Positions 16,036-24,338 of a stretch of 64,000 nucleotides of DNA are shown here, in pieces (position 1 is the first letter of the stretch; each line of letters starts with the position of its first letter). Source of the DNA: Streptomyces sp. NBC_00370. Its GTDB lineage: Bacteria > Actinomycetota > Actinomycetes > Streptomycetales > Streptomycetaceae. The translations under genes were made by a program, and so were the position numbers. Under the pieces are notes generated by a model. That model had not been told where the DNA came from, made no database searches, and saw only the letters and a program-made list of their open reading frames with translations. The stretch covers positions 3,106,501-3,170,500 of the forward strand of contig NZ_CP107968.1 of assembly GCF_036084755.1 (NCBI RefSeq), given 5' to 3'.

Positions 16036-16704
16036 TCACGTCTTCGCCGCCGTCAGATAGGCGGACACCACGACGTTCGCCGTGTACTCGTTCGTCTTGC
16101 GGTCGAAGGTGCCACCGCACGTGATCAGCCGCAGCTCGGCCCGCGACTTGTCGTGCGACCCGTAGACCTTCTTCGCGTCGAAGTGCTTACGGCTGAAGAC
16201 CTTGACGTCGTCGATGGTGAACTCGGCGACGGAACCGTCTGTCCTGGTCACCCGGACCTTCTCGCCGGCCTTGGCGGCGCTCAGGCCGTAGAAGACCGCG
16301 GGCCGGGTCTCGGTGTCGACATGGCCGACGAACAGTGCGGCGCCCTTGGCGCCGGGCTGCACACCCCGGCCGTACCAGCCCACCGTGCCCGGCGCCGAGA
16401 ACGGCGGCGGGTCGACGGCTCCCGCGGCGTCGAGCCCGCGGGAGACGACAGGCGCGGTGATCCCGATGGACGGGACGTCCACGCGCTCCGGCTTCGCGGG
16501 ATCGAGCGGCGCCCTGGCCGGCGGCATCGGCACCCCGAGCGGCCGGCCGACAGCGGCCACGTCGCCCGTGGTCGGCGCCGAGCTGCCGAAGCCCGAGCCG
16601 TCGGCGACACCGCGTCCCCACAGCCACAGACCCAGCAGCAGCACGGCCCAGGCCACACCGGTGATCAGCCGGCCGGATCCCGCCACACCCTTCCCGGCGG
16701 ACAC
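16036..16704 (-). CDS. Class F sortase
   Basis: About 222 residues. One N-terminal membrane helix (about 12-32) is followed by a Pro-rich stretch and a sortase barrel. The catalytic triad is visible: His in LFVGHVDT, Cys in LRLITCGGTF and Arg in DRKTNEY. Class F sortases are the small actinobacterial type whose targets are poorly known. The proposed GTG start lies one base after the stop of the preceding gene; the frame is open further upstream inside that gene. It forms a two-gene operon with the secreted protein before it, which has a C-terminal membrane segment but no LPXTG motif. Confidence 0.85.
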   Translation of the reverse strand: MSAGKGVAGSGRLITGVAWAVLLLGLWLWGRGVADGSGFGSSAPTTGDVAAVGRPLGVPMPPARAPLDPAKPERVDVPSIGITAPVVSRGLDAAGAVDPPPFSAPGTVGWYGRGVQPGAKGAALFVGHVDTETRPAVFYGLSAAKAGEKVRVTRTDGSVAEFTIDDVKVFSRKHFDAKKVYGSHDKSRAELRLITCGGTFDRKTNEYTANVVVSAYLTAAKT

Positions 16705-16705
16705 G

Positions 16706-17347
16706 TCAGTCCGTGTTCCGGCCGGCGGCACGCTCGCGACGCGCACTCCTGAAGGCGACGGCGACCGCGGCCACACCCGCGAGCACCAGACCGATCAGGG
16801 CGTGCTGGGTCCCGGCACCGCTCGCCTGGGCGGAATTCTGGGCGTCGGACCGGCTGTCAGACTGGTCACCGGACGCCAGCGTCGCCGTACCGCCACCGCC
16901 TGCCCCGACCGGAGCGACGGGCTGCGGGTACGAGTGGTCCCCGGAGTGATCGTTGTGATGGTCCGACTTGTGCACGATCTGGACGTTGCCGACGCCGGAA
17001 TGGTCGTGGCCGTCACAGTTGACGTTGATCTCGTAGCTGCCCTTGTCGGCAGAAGACCTGATGGTGGCGGAGCCGTAGAGCGGCAGCCGCGATCCGTGGT
17101 CCCTGTCGTGGTTCTTGCCACCGGACAGATCCACATCGGCGACGAACGCGTCGGACGAGACGTTCGCCCAGTTCTTCTTGCAGCCGTCGACCTTGAGCTG
17201 GACCTCGCCGCCGGGGGCGATGGTCGAGGGGGTGACCGTGACGCTCACACCGTCGTGAGCCTGGGCGGCCGTGACGCTTATCGCGGGGGCCGCCACGAGT
17301 ATGGCGATCATCCCTGCGGCACGGAGAGCGAGCAATCTTGAACGCAT
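16706..17347 (-). CDS. Secreted membrane-anchored protein paired with the class F sortase
   Basis: A 213-residue protein of unknown function. It has a signal peptide ending AQAHDG, an Ig-like beta-rich region (about 32-110) with two cysteines (CKKNW and VNCDGHDHSG), a His/Asp-rich stretch (KSDHHNDHSGDHSYP) that could bind metal, a Gly-rich linker, and a C-terminal helix (ALIGLVLAGVAAVAVAF) with a basic tail. That tail plan resembles sortase substrates, but LPXTG and LAXTG are both absent. It is co-transcribed with the sortase downstream. The start follows AGGAGGTTC. Confidence 0.75.
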   Translation of the reverse strand: MRSRLLALRAAGMIAILVAAPAISVTAAQAHDGVSVTVTPSTIAPGGEVQLKVDGCKKNWANVSSDAFVADVDLSGGKNHDRDHGSRLPLYGSATIRSSADKGSYEINVNCDGHDHSGVGNVQIVHKSDHHNDHSGDHSYPQPVAPVGAGGGGTATLASGDQSDSRSDAQNSAQASGAGTQHALIGLVLAGVAAVAVAFRSARRERAAGRNTD

Positions 17348-17440
17348 GGTGAACCTCCTGATAGAGGAAGATTCACCCGCGCCGCCCGTTTCCGCATCCG
17401 CAGGGATCGGCCCAGGAGCGTAAAAGCGCCTCTGACGTGC

Positions 17441-18220
17441 TCAGATGCGATCGACCAGATCGGCGATCGAGTCAACGACGGTCGAAGGCCGGAACGGATA
17501 CCGGTCGATGTCGGCCGGCGTCGTGACCCCGGTCAGCACGAGGAACGTCTCCATGCCGGCCTCAAGACCCGCCAGTACGTCCGTGTCCATCCGGTCACCG
17601 ATCATGGCGCTGGTCTCCGAGTGGGCACCGATGGCGTTGAGCCCCGTACGCATCATCAGCGGGTTCGGCTTGCCCGCGAAGTACGGCTCCTTGCCGGTCG
17701 CCTTCGTGATCAGCGCGGCCACGGCGCCGGTCGCGGGGAGCGGTCCCTCGGCCGAGGGACCCGTCTCGTCGGGGTTGGTGCAGATGAACCGCGCCCCGCC
17801 GTTGATCAGCCGGATCGCCCTGGTCAGCGCCTCGAAGCTGTACGTACGTGTCTCGCCGAGCACGACGTAGTCGGGCTCGTGATCGGTGAGGATGTACCCG
17901 ATGTCGTGCAGCGCCGTGGTCATCCCGGCCTCGCCGATCACGTACGCGGTGCCGCCGGGACGCTGGTCGTCGAGGAACTTCGCGGTCGCGAGCGCCGACG
18001 TCCAGATGTTCTCGACGGGCACACTGAGCCCCATCCGCGACAGCCTCGCCTGAAGGTCGCGCGGGGTGTAGATGGAGTTGTTGGTCAGCACGAGGAAGGG
18101 CTTGCCCGACTCGCGCAGTCGCTTGATGAACTCGGCTGCGCCCGGGATCGGAACCCCTTCGTGAATGAGGACACCGTCCATGTCGGTGAGCCAGGATTCG
18201 ACCGGCTTGCGCTCTGCCAC
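17441..18220 (-). CDS. HAD-IIA family phosphatase (NagD-like)
   Basis: A 259-residue cytoplasmic HAD hydrolase. Motif I is LTDMDGVL with nucleophile Asp13 and acid/base Asp15, motif II is VLTNNS, the conserved Lys lies in FAGKPNPLM, and motif IV is AMIGDRMDTDVLAG. A C2-type cap sits between (about 80-185). Length and motif order match NagD-like sugar or nucleotide phosphatases; the substrate cannot be told. It is a single gene between the sortase operon and the phosphonate transporter. Confidence 0.9.
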   Translation of the reverse strand: MAERKPVESWLTDMDGVLIHEGVPIPGAAEFIKRLRESGKPFLVLTNNSIYTPRDLQARLSRMGLSVPVENIWTSALATAKFLDDQRPGGTAYVIGEAGMTTALHDIGYILTDHEPDYVVLGETRTYSFEALTRAIRLINGGARFICTNPDETGPSAEGPLPATGAVAALITKATGKEPYFAGKPNPLMMRTGLNAIGAHSETSAMIGDRMDTDVLAGLEAGMETFLVLTGVTTPADIDRYPFRPSTVVDSIADLVDRI

Positions 18221-18289
18221 TGAAGTGTTCTCCGCTCTGCGACGACCATGTGCGACACGCCCAGCCTAACCAGCGCGGACAGCCGCGGC

Positions 18290-19351
18290 TCAGCTGCCGG
18301 TGGCGGACTTCCAGGCGTCGATGTACGAGTCGAGGTTCTTGTCGATGTCGGTCCAGTCGGGCTGGAAGACGTCGACGCCGTCGAGGAGCTTGCCCAGCGC
18401 GGTGGCGTTGGCGTCGGTGGGCCTGATGTCGGAGCGTGCGGGGAAGCCGCCGCCGATCGAGGTGACCTGCCGCTGCTCCTGCTCACTGAGCATGAAGTCG
18501 AGGAGCTTCTTGCCGTTGGCGGTGTGCGGGGCCTTGCTGACCAGTCCGGCCGCGTAGGGCAGCGCGAAGGTGGACGGCCGGGCCGCCCCCTGCTTCTTCG
18601 GGAACCAGATGGCGAGGTTCGGCATGGACGTGGCCTGGGCGAAGTTCATCTGGACGTCACCGTTGGCGACCAGGATCTCGCCCTTGTCGACCTTGGGCGC
18701 CAGCTTGGAGGTCGAGGACGACGGGCCGACGTTGTTGGCCTGGAGCTTCTTGAGATAGTCCATGGCCGGCGCCTTGCCGCCGAAGTCGTGCATGGTCTGG
18801 ATGACGACGGCGGTGCCGTCACCCGCGACCCCGGGGGTCGAGTATTGGAGCTTGTTCTTGTACTTCGCGTCGAGCAGCTCCTCCCAGGTGGTGGGCGGCG
18901 TGGTCAGCTCCTTCTTGTTGAGCACGAAGCCGAAGTAGTTGTTGACGACCGAGGTCCACCTGCCGTCGGCCGACTTGTCGCCCGCCCCGACCTTGTCGAC
19001 GCCGGCCGGCTCGTACGACTGGAGCAGCCCCTTGCTGTCGGCCTGCTGGATGAACGGCGGGAGGGTGACCAGGACATCGGCCTGGGTGTTGGTCTTCTCG
19101 CGCACGGCGCGCTGCACGACCTCGCCCGAACCGCCCTCGACGTACTTGACCTTGATGCCGGTCTTCTTCTCGAAGTCCTTGAACAGCTGGTCGTACCAGC
19201 CGTCGCCGTTCTCGCCCTTGAGGCCGTCGGCGCTGTAGACGGTGACGGTCTTCGCGTCGGACGCGGCCGACGAACCGCCGCAGGCGGTGAGCGAGGCGGC
19301 CACGACGAGTCCGCCGCTGACGGCGGCGAGCGGCTTGATAAAGGTGCGCAT
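18290..19351 (-). CDS. Substrate-binding lipoprotein of an aminophosphonate ABC transporter
   Basis: A 353-residue extracytoplasmic binding protein with lipobox SLTACGGSS. The mature part begins KTVTVYSADGLKGENGDGWYDQLFKDFEKKTGIKVKYVEGGSGEVVQR, typical of the iron/thiamine/2-aminoethylphosphonate binding-protein family, and later has the VNNYFGFVLNKKEL and GDVQMNFAQA segments. The ATG at 19351 is preferred because GGGAGA lies about 10 bases before it; an ATG at 19369 lacks a site. It is the last gene of a run with two permeases, the ATPase, a phosphonatase-like hydrolase and an FAD enzyme, which points to an aminophosphonate ligand. Confidence 0.85.
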   Translation of the reverse strand: MRTFIKPLAAVSGGLVVAASLTACGGSSAASDAKTVTVYSADGLKGENGDGWYDQLFKDFEKKTGIKVKYVEGGSGEVVQRAVREKTNTQADVLVTLPPFIQQADSKGLLQSYEPAGVDKVGAGDKSADGRWTSVVNNYFGFVLNKKELTTPPTTWEELLDAKYKNKLQYSTPGVAGDGTAVVIQTMHDFGGKAPAMDYLKKLQANNVGPSSSTSKLAPKVDKGEILVANGDVQMNFAQATSMPNLAIWFPKKQGAARPSTFALPYAAGLVSKAPHTANGKKLLDFMLSEQEQRQVTSIGGGFPARSDIRPTDANATALGKLLDGVDVFQPDWTDIDKNLDSYIDAWKSATGS

Positions 19352-19397
19352 GACGTTGTGTTCTCCCATGAGTGCGAGCGGCGAGAAGCCGCCTCGG

Positions 19398-19439
19398 CGG
19401 TACGTGATTTCAGCGGTACGTGGTTTCAGCGGAACGTGG
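19398..19439. repeat. 16-bp direct repeat at the end of the permease gene
   Basis: CGGTACGTGATTTCAG at 19398-19413 and CGGTACGTGGTTTCAG at 19414-19429, followed by a partial third copy CGGAACGTGG. The array spans the end of the second permease gene and the gap to the binding-protein gene. Confidence 0.6.
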
Positions 19440-20223
19440 CTCTGGTTCTGATCCGGGACAGGCCGAGGAGGACGAGCAGCGTGGTGGCCATCAGCACCAC
19501 GGCGACGGCCGATCCGGTGAAGAGGGAGCCGCGGTCGGTCGCTGTGAAGATCCGCACCGGCAGGGGCATCCAGTCGGGCGGGTAGAGCGTCATCGTGGCG
19601 CTCAACTCGCCCATGGACAGGGCGAAGCAGAGCCCGGCCGCCGCGTTGAGAGCGGGCAGCAGCAGCGGCAGCCTGACCCGCCACAGCACGTACGAGGGCC
19701 GCGCGCCGAGCGAGGCCGCGGCCTGTTCGTACATCGGGTCGAGCCGGGTGACGGCGGCGGACACCGACTGGTGGGCGAAGGCCGTGACGAGGACGGTGTG
19801 CGCGAGGATCACGATCCACCGGGTGCCGTTGAGCAGGACCGGCGGCTTGCTGAACGCGACGAGCACCGCGAGTCCGACGACCACCGACGGCACGGCGACC
19901 GGCAGCATGAACAGCGCGTCGAGCGTCCGCCGGCCGCGCTCCTTGAGCGCGGCTCCCGCGAGCGCCGCCCAGCTCCCGAAGGTGAGCGCGAGCAGGCTCG
20001 CGGCGACGGCGGTGACCAGGCTGGTGGTGAGCGCCTGGAGCGAGTCGCCGCGCACGGCGGAGCTGTAGTTGGCGGCGGTCGGCCCCGAGGGGAAGGCACC
20101 GGACCAGTGGGTGGCGAGCGAGGCCGCGAGTACGACGAGCAGCGGCAGCGCGAACAGGGGCAGGAAGAGGACGAAGAACACGGCCCAGGCGGTCCACCGG
20201 CCGCCGCGGCTATGCACCAACAC
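19426..20223 (-). CDS. Aminophosphonate ABC transporter permease, subunit 2
   Basis: A 265-residue inner-membrane permease with about six helices and the binding-protein-dependent EAA-type loop (EQAAASLGARPSYVLWRVRLPLLLPAL) that contacts the ATPase. Its start overlaps the end of the first permease gene by 14 bases. Together the two permeases make the channel for the substrate delivered by the downstream lipoprotein. Confidence 0.88.
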   Translation of the reverse strand: MLVHSRGGRWTAWAVFFVLFLPLFALPLLVVLAASLATHWSGAFPSGPTAANYSSAVRGDSLQALTTSLVTAVAASLLALTFGSWAALAGAALKERGRRTLDALFMLPVAVPSVVVGLAVLVAFSKPPVLLNGTRWIVILAHTVLVTAFAHQSVSAAVTRLDPMYEQAAASLGARPSYVLWRVRLPLLLPALNAAAGLCFALSMGELSATMTLYPPDWMPLPVRIFTATDRGSLFTGSAVAVVLMATTLLVLLGLSRIRTRATFR

Positions 20224-21133
20224 GGCGGCTCACCATTCGGTAGAGGGAGTAGAGACCGACCGAGATCGCGACGTTGACGACGGCGACCACACAGGCGGCC
20301 GGATAGTCGGATTCGAGGATGGCCTTGCTGTAGACGAGCATCGGCAGCGTCGTGACGCCCTTGGCGCCGGTGAACAGGACGATGCCGAACTCGTTCAGGC
20401 ACAGCACCAGCACCAGACTCCCGCCGGCCGCGAGCGCGGGCAGCGCCTCGGGGAGGATCACCCGGCGCACGATCCTGGCGGGCCGCGCGCCGAGCGAGGA
20501 GGCCACTTCGAGCTGTGCGGTGTCGAGTTGGGAGAAGGCGGCGAGCAGCGGCCGCATCACGAACGGGGTGAAGTAGGTGATCTCGGCGAGCAGCACACCC
20601 CAGGGGGTGGTGAGGAACTGGACGGGTCCCGACGCGGCGCCGGTGACATCGGTCCAGACGCCGTTGACCATGCCGACGGTGCCGTAGACGAACAGCAGCG
20701 CGAGCGTGATCAGGAAGGAGGGGAAGGAGAGGAAGACGTCGATGAAGCGCGCGACGGCGCGGCTGCCGCGGAACGGCACGAAGGCGATGACGAGCGCGAG
20801 GACGAAGCCGAGGACAAGACAGCCGGCGGTGGACCCCACGGCCAGCCACACGGTGGTGGTGAGCGCGTCGCGGAAGGCCGTGGAGGCGAAGACGTCGGCG
20901 TACGGCTGGAGGGAGTGGCCGCCTTCGTCGAGGGTGAAGGACTGCTGGACGACGAGGGCGAGCGGATAGAGGAAGAACAGCCCGAGGACGAGGACGGGCG
21001 GCAGCGCCCAGAGCAGACGCCGGGCTTTTTCGGTGGCGCGGACCGGAGGCGGCGGGGCGGCGGGCGGTGGCGCGGCAGGCGGTGACACGTCGGTGAGCGG
21101 GGGCGGTACGACGGCGGACGTGACGTCAGACAT
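20210..21133 (-). CDS. Aminophosphonate ABC transporter permease, subunit 1
   Basis: A 307-residue membrane permease. A Pro/Ala-rich cytoplasmic N-terminus (about 1-35) precedes six or so helices, and the EAA loop is LEVASSLGARPARIVRRVILPEALPAL. It overlaps the upstream ATPase gene by 8 bases and the downstream permease by 14, so this is a tightly coupled operon. Confidence 0.88.
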   Translation of the reverse strand: MSDVTSAVVPPPLTDVSPPAAPPPAAPPPPVRATEKARRLLWALPPVLVLGLFFLYPLALVVQQSFTLDEGGHSLQPYADVFASTAFRDALTTTVWLAVGSTAGCLVLGFVLALVIAFVPFRGSRAVARFIDVFLSFPSFLITLALLFVYGTVGMVNGVWTDVTGAASGPVQFLTTPWGVLLAEITYFTPFVMRPLLAAFSQLDTAQLEVASSLGARPARIVRRVILPEALPALAAGGSLVLVLCLNEFGIVLFTGAKGVTTLPMLVYSKAILESDYPAACVVAVVNVAISVGLYSLYRMVSRRVGA

Positions 21134-22310
21134 CGCGCCCGCCTCCCGCGCCCGCGCCGACGCTCGCCGCCGCGCTTTCGGCGACTGCGGCCGCCGCGCC
21201 CCTGGACGCGTCGGCGGCCTCGCCCATCGGGAGCAGCACCGCGTCCTCGGCGGCGAAGTGCACCGTGACGTCGTCCCCCAGCTCCGGGGTGACCCGCAGC
21301 TCCCGTACGTCCGCCTTCACCTGGTGCCCGGCGACGTCCACGTACAGCCGGTGCGTCGAGCCGCGCCACTGCACTTCGGCGAGCGTGCCCCGCAGCGCGT
21401 TGGGGCCCTCCCCGAGGCCGACCAGATGCGGCCGTACGCACAGGGTCGCAGCGGCGCCCTCGGCCGCCGTGCCCGTCGGCAGCTCGATCCGGGTGCCGGC
21501 GAAGGTGACGGCGGAGCCGCCCACCGCCACCCGTACCGGCAGCAGGTTCGCGTTGCCGACGAAGGACGCGGTGAACTCCGTGCGGGGCGTGCGGTACAGC
21601 TCCTGCGGTGTGCCGCAGTCCCGCAGCCGGGCCTGGTCCATGACGGCGATCCGGTCGGCGAGGGTCAGCGCCTCGACCTGGTCATGGGTGACGTACAGGA
21701 TCGAGACGTCCGGCAACTCCCGGTGCAGTCGGGCCAGTTCGCCGAGCATGCCGGAGCGGAGCCGGGCGTCGAGCGCCGACAGGGGCTCGTCGAGCAGCAG
21801 CACCCGCGGCCGGATCGCCAGCGCACGCGCGATGGCGACGCGCTGCTGCTGGCCGCCCGACAGCTCGCGCGGGTAGCGCTGCGCGTACGCCGCCATGCCG
21901 GTCAGCTCCAGCGCTTCGGCGACCCGCCCGGGTATCTCGGACCTCGGCACCTTCGGGTCGCGCCGCGCCTTCAGTCCGAAGGCGACGTTGGCCTCGACCT
22001 TCATGTGCGGGAACAGCGCGTACTGCTGGACGACCATGCCGATGCCCCTGCGGTACGGCGGCAGCGCCGTGACGTCCCGGCCGCCGATGAACACCCGCCC
22101 GGCGGCCGGCCTGACGAACCCGGCGACGGCCCGCAGCGCGGTGGTCTTGCCCGATCCCGACGGGCCGAGCAGCGCCATCACCTCGCCCGGCTCCACGCTC
22201 AGGTCGAACCCGTCGAGCACGGTCTGCGTGCCGTACGTGACGCTCACCCGCTCGAAGCGGATGCCGCTGTCGGCGTTCGTCGGGTCGGTGGTCACCGCGG
22301 CGGCGGTCAT
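21126..22310 (-). CDS. ABC transporter ATP-binding protein for aminophosphonate uptake
   Basis: A 394-residue ATPase of the spermidine/iron/2-aminoethylphosphonate importer type. Walker A is GPSGSGKT, the signature is LSGGQQQRVAIARAL, Walker B is VLLLDEPLSALD, the switch His is in VTHDQVEAL, and a C-terminal TOBE domain (about 270-365) follows. The ATG start overlaps the stop of the phosphonatase-like gene (ATGA). The last ~25 residues are Ala/Gly-rich and outside the usual fold. Confidence 0.92.
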   Translation of the reverse strand: MTAAAVTTDPTNADSGIRFERVSVTYGTQTVLDGFDLSVEPGEVMALLGPSGSGKTTALRAVAGFVRPAAGRVFIGGRDVTALPPYRRGIGMVVQQYALFPHMKVEANVAFGLKARRDPKVPRSEIPGRVAEALELTGMAAYAQRYPRELSGGQQQRVAIARALAIRPRVLLLDEPLSALDARLRSGMLGELARLHRELPDVSILYVTHDQVEALTLADRIAVMDQARLRDCGTPQELYRTPRTEFTASFVGNANLLPVRVAVGGSAVTFAGTRIELPTGTAAEGAAATLCVRPHLVGLGEGPNALRGTLAEVQWRGSTHRLYVDVAGHQVKADVRELRVTPELGDDVTVHFAAEDAVLLPMGEAADASRGAAAAVAESAAASVGAGAGGGRDV

Positions 22311-23014
22311 CGCGTGCCGTCCCTGCGGTCGAGCAGCGCGGGCAGGTCGGCGACCGACGCCAGGACGTCCGTGGCGCCCGCGCCGCGCAGCGCGTCCTCG
22401 TCGTGCGCCCCGGTCAGCACCCCCGCGACGACCCCGGCGCCCGCGCGGACACCGCTGAGCATGTCGTACGAGGTGTCGCCGACGACGGCGACCTGGCGCA
22501 CCCCGTCGGCCGCCGCCGTCCGCAGGAACGCGGCGAGCACCATGTCCGGGTACGGGCGGCCACGGCCCCCGGCGTCGGCCGGGCACAGGGTCAGCGCCGC
22601 GAGGTCCTGCCAGCCGAGCGCCGTGAGGATCGCGTCCTGGGTGACGCGGGCGAACCCGGTGGTCAGCACGACCGTACGGCCGGCCTCCCGCAGTCGCGCC
22701 ACGGCGTCGGCCGCGCCCGGTACCGGCTCGATCAGACCGTCGTCGACGAGGGAGCCGTAGGCCTCCTCGAAGGCGGCGTTGGCCTGCTGGGCCAGTGTCT
22801 CCGTACCGAACAGATGGCGGAAGACGGAGATCTTCGATTCGCCCATCGTGGCGCGTACGTAGGCCAGTTTGTCGTCGTGGTCGGGCGAGCCGGGCTCGAC
22901 GCCGAGCTTCTGTGCGGCGGTGGAGAACGCGCGCTCCACCAGTCCGCCGTCGGCGACGGTCGTGCCCGCCATGTCGAGCACGACCAACGAGATCGTGTCG
23001 GTCAACTTCCTCAC
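22307..23014 (-). CDS. Phosphonatase-like HAD hydrolase
   Basis: A 235-residue HAD enzyme of the phosphonatase-like family (TIGR03351). Motif I VVLDMAGTT puts the nucleophile at Asp14, and Lys61 in MGESKISVFRHLFG sits where phosphonoacetaldehyde hydrolase PhnX has its Schiff-base lysine. Motif II is VLTTGF and motif IV is VAVVGDTSYDMLSG. Predicted to split a C-P bond in a phosphono-aldehyde produced by the FAD enzyme encoded just before it. The GTG start overlaps the FAD gene stop by four bases (GTGA) and its own stop overlaps the ATPase start. Confidence 0.85.
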   Translation of the reverse strand: MRKLTDTISLVVLDMAGTTVADGGLVERAFSTAAQKLGVEPGSPDHDDKLAYVRATMGESKISVFRHLFGTETLAQQANAAFEEAYGSLVDDGLIEPVPGAADAVARLREAGRTVVLTTGFARVTQDAILTALGWQDLAALTLCPADAGGRGRPYPDMVLAAFLRTAAADGVRQVAVVGDTSYDMLSGVRAGAGVVAGVLTGAHDEDALRGAGATDVLASVADLPALLDRRDGTR

Positions 23015-24162
23015 CAGCCCAGTTCGTTCGCGGTTGTCTCGGCGATGGCGGGCGCGCAGGTCATCCCGCGTCCGCCGGGCCCCGTCACCAGCCACACCCC
23101 GTCGCGTACCTGCTCGCGGTGGACGACCCGGCTGGTGTCGACGCACTGCGCGTACACCCCGGCCCAGCGCCGCCGGATCCTCGGCAGCGGCCGTCCGACG
23201 AACGACTCGACGACGGTCGTGAGGTGTTCGTACGGATCGGCCAGCAGGTCGAAGTCGAAGGGGTGGTCGTAGGCGTGGGTGTCGCCGATGGTCAGCCCGC
23301 CGTCGAGGCGCTGCACCATGAGCAGTTGCATCCGGTGTTCGTCGGCGACGGGGGTCTGCGGCTGACCGGAGTTGAGCGCGTCGAGCGCCTCTCCGGCGTA
23401 CGCGGGGTAGTAGCGGAAGCTGTCGGCGTCGGCCACCGACGTGGTCAGCTCCTCGCCGAGCGGGTCGGTCTGCATCATCTGCAACCGGACGCGCCGTACG
23501 GGCAGTTCGGGGGCGAGTTCGCGGACGAGCCCGCCGAGCCAGGCGCCCGTGCACAGCACGACGGCGTCGCCGGTGTGCACATCGCCGTGGTCGTCCCGTA
23601 CGGCCGGACCGCTGCCCGCGCCGGACCCCGTACGGCCGGGCTCGATGACCTCGCGGACCTCGCGCCCGCCGAGGTAGCTGTACCGCCCGGATGCCAGCAG
23701 GGCTTCCTTCAGGGCGAGTTGGGCGGTGCGCGGCTCGACGGCCGCGTCCCGCTCGCACCACAGCGCCGCGGTGAAGTCGCCGCGCAGGGCGGGGTTGAGT
23801 GCGCGCGCCTCGTCGGCGCCGAGCAGCTTGTGGCCGCGCGGACCGGCGTCGGCACGTGCGGTCACCGCCTCGGCGACGGCCAGCTCCAGCTCGGTGCGTA
23901 CGGGGGTGAGCGAGCCGTTGGCCCGGAAGCCGACGCCGGGCACCCGGCCGCCGATCTCCTCCCACAGCTCACGGGCGCGCAGGGCCGTCTCCAGCTCCTC
24001 GCCGCCCGCACGGCCACTGACCCAGATCTGCCCGAAATTACGCAGCGAAGCCCCGCGCGCCTCACTCTCGCGCTCGATCTGTACGACCTCGTGACCACGG
24101 CTGATTGCGTGCCAGGCGTGCATGGTTCCCACCACGCCGGCTCCTACGACGATGACTCTCAC
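23011..24162 (-). CDS. FAD-dependent oxidoreductase of the phosphonate-linked family (TIGR03364/HpnW-like)
   Basis: A 383-residue DAO-type flavoenzyme. The FAD-binding motif VVGAGVVGTMHAW is at the N-terminus (about 4-16), and the family IERESEARGASLRNFGQIW segment and C-terminal VTGPGGRGMTCAP are present. The family was named HpnW because it co-occurs with phosphonatase-like hydrolases and is thought to oxidatively deaminate an aminophosphonate to the aldehyde. That is exactly its neighbourhood here. The GTG start follows GAGGAG; an upstream in-frame start would add 24 basic residues ahead of the FAD motif. Substrate remains inference. Confidence 0.82.
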   Translation of the reverse strand: MRVIVVGAGVVGTMHAWHAISRGHEVVQIERESEARGASLRNFGQIWVSGRAGGEELETALRARELWEEIGGRVPGVGFRANGSLTPVRTELELAVAEAVTARADAGPRGHKLLGADEARALNPALRGDFTAALWCERDAAVEPRTAQLALKEALLASGRYSYLGGREVREVIEPGRTGSGAGSGPAVRDDHGDVHTGDAVVLCTGAWLGGLVRELAPELPVRRVRLQMMQTDPLGEELTTSVADADSFRYYPAYAGEALDALNSGQPQTPVADEHRMQLLMVQRLDGGLTIGDTHAYDHPFDFDLLADPYEHLTTVVESFVGRPLPRIRRRWAGVYAQCVDTSRVVHREQVRDGVWLVTGPGGRGMTCAPAIAETTANELGW

Positions 24163-24230
24163 GGCGGCAACGCTCCTCGCGACGGGTGGCTCACGGCGGT
24201 CCGGTCGGCGACGGGACGGTGAACGACGCC

Positions 24231-24250
24231 CCAAGCTTGGACCAGACCCG
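24231..24250. promoter_or_regulatory. Possible GntR operator before the phosphonate operon
   Basis: A perfect 10-bp palindrome CCAAGCTTGG (24231-24240) runs into GGACCAGACC (24239-24248), which is close to the DasR-type core GGTCTAGACC. It lies about 70 bases before the FAD oxidoreductase start. The neighbouring regulator is DasR-like in sequence, so a dre-like operator is reasonable. Confidence 0.4.
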
Positions 24251-24302
24251 TTACGTTCTCGTTATACACGGCGGCTCCTGAGGAACCGTCGTGGGACCCC
24301 GG

Positions 24303-24338
24303 CGTCAGGTCTTGCGTCAGGCCTGGCGTCAGGCCTGG
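24303..24338. repeat. Three 12-bp tandem repeats at the end of the GntR gene
   Basis: CGTCAGGTCTTG, then CGTCAGGCCTGG twice. The last unit carries the stop codon region of the regulator, so copy-number change would alter its C-terminal codons. Confidence 0.65.
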
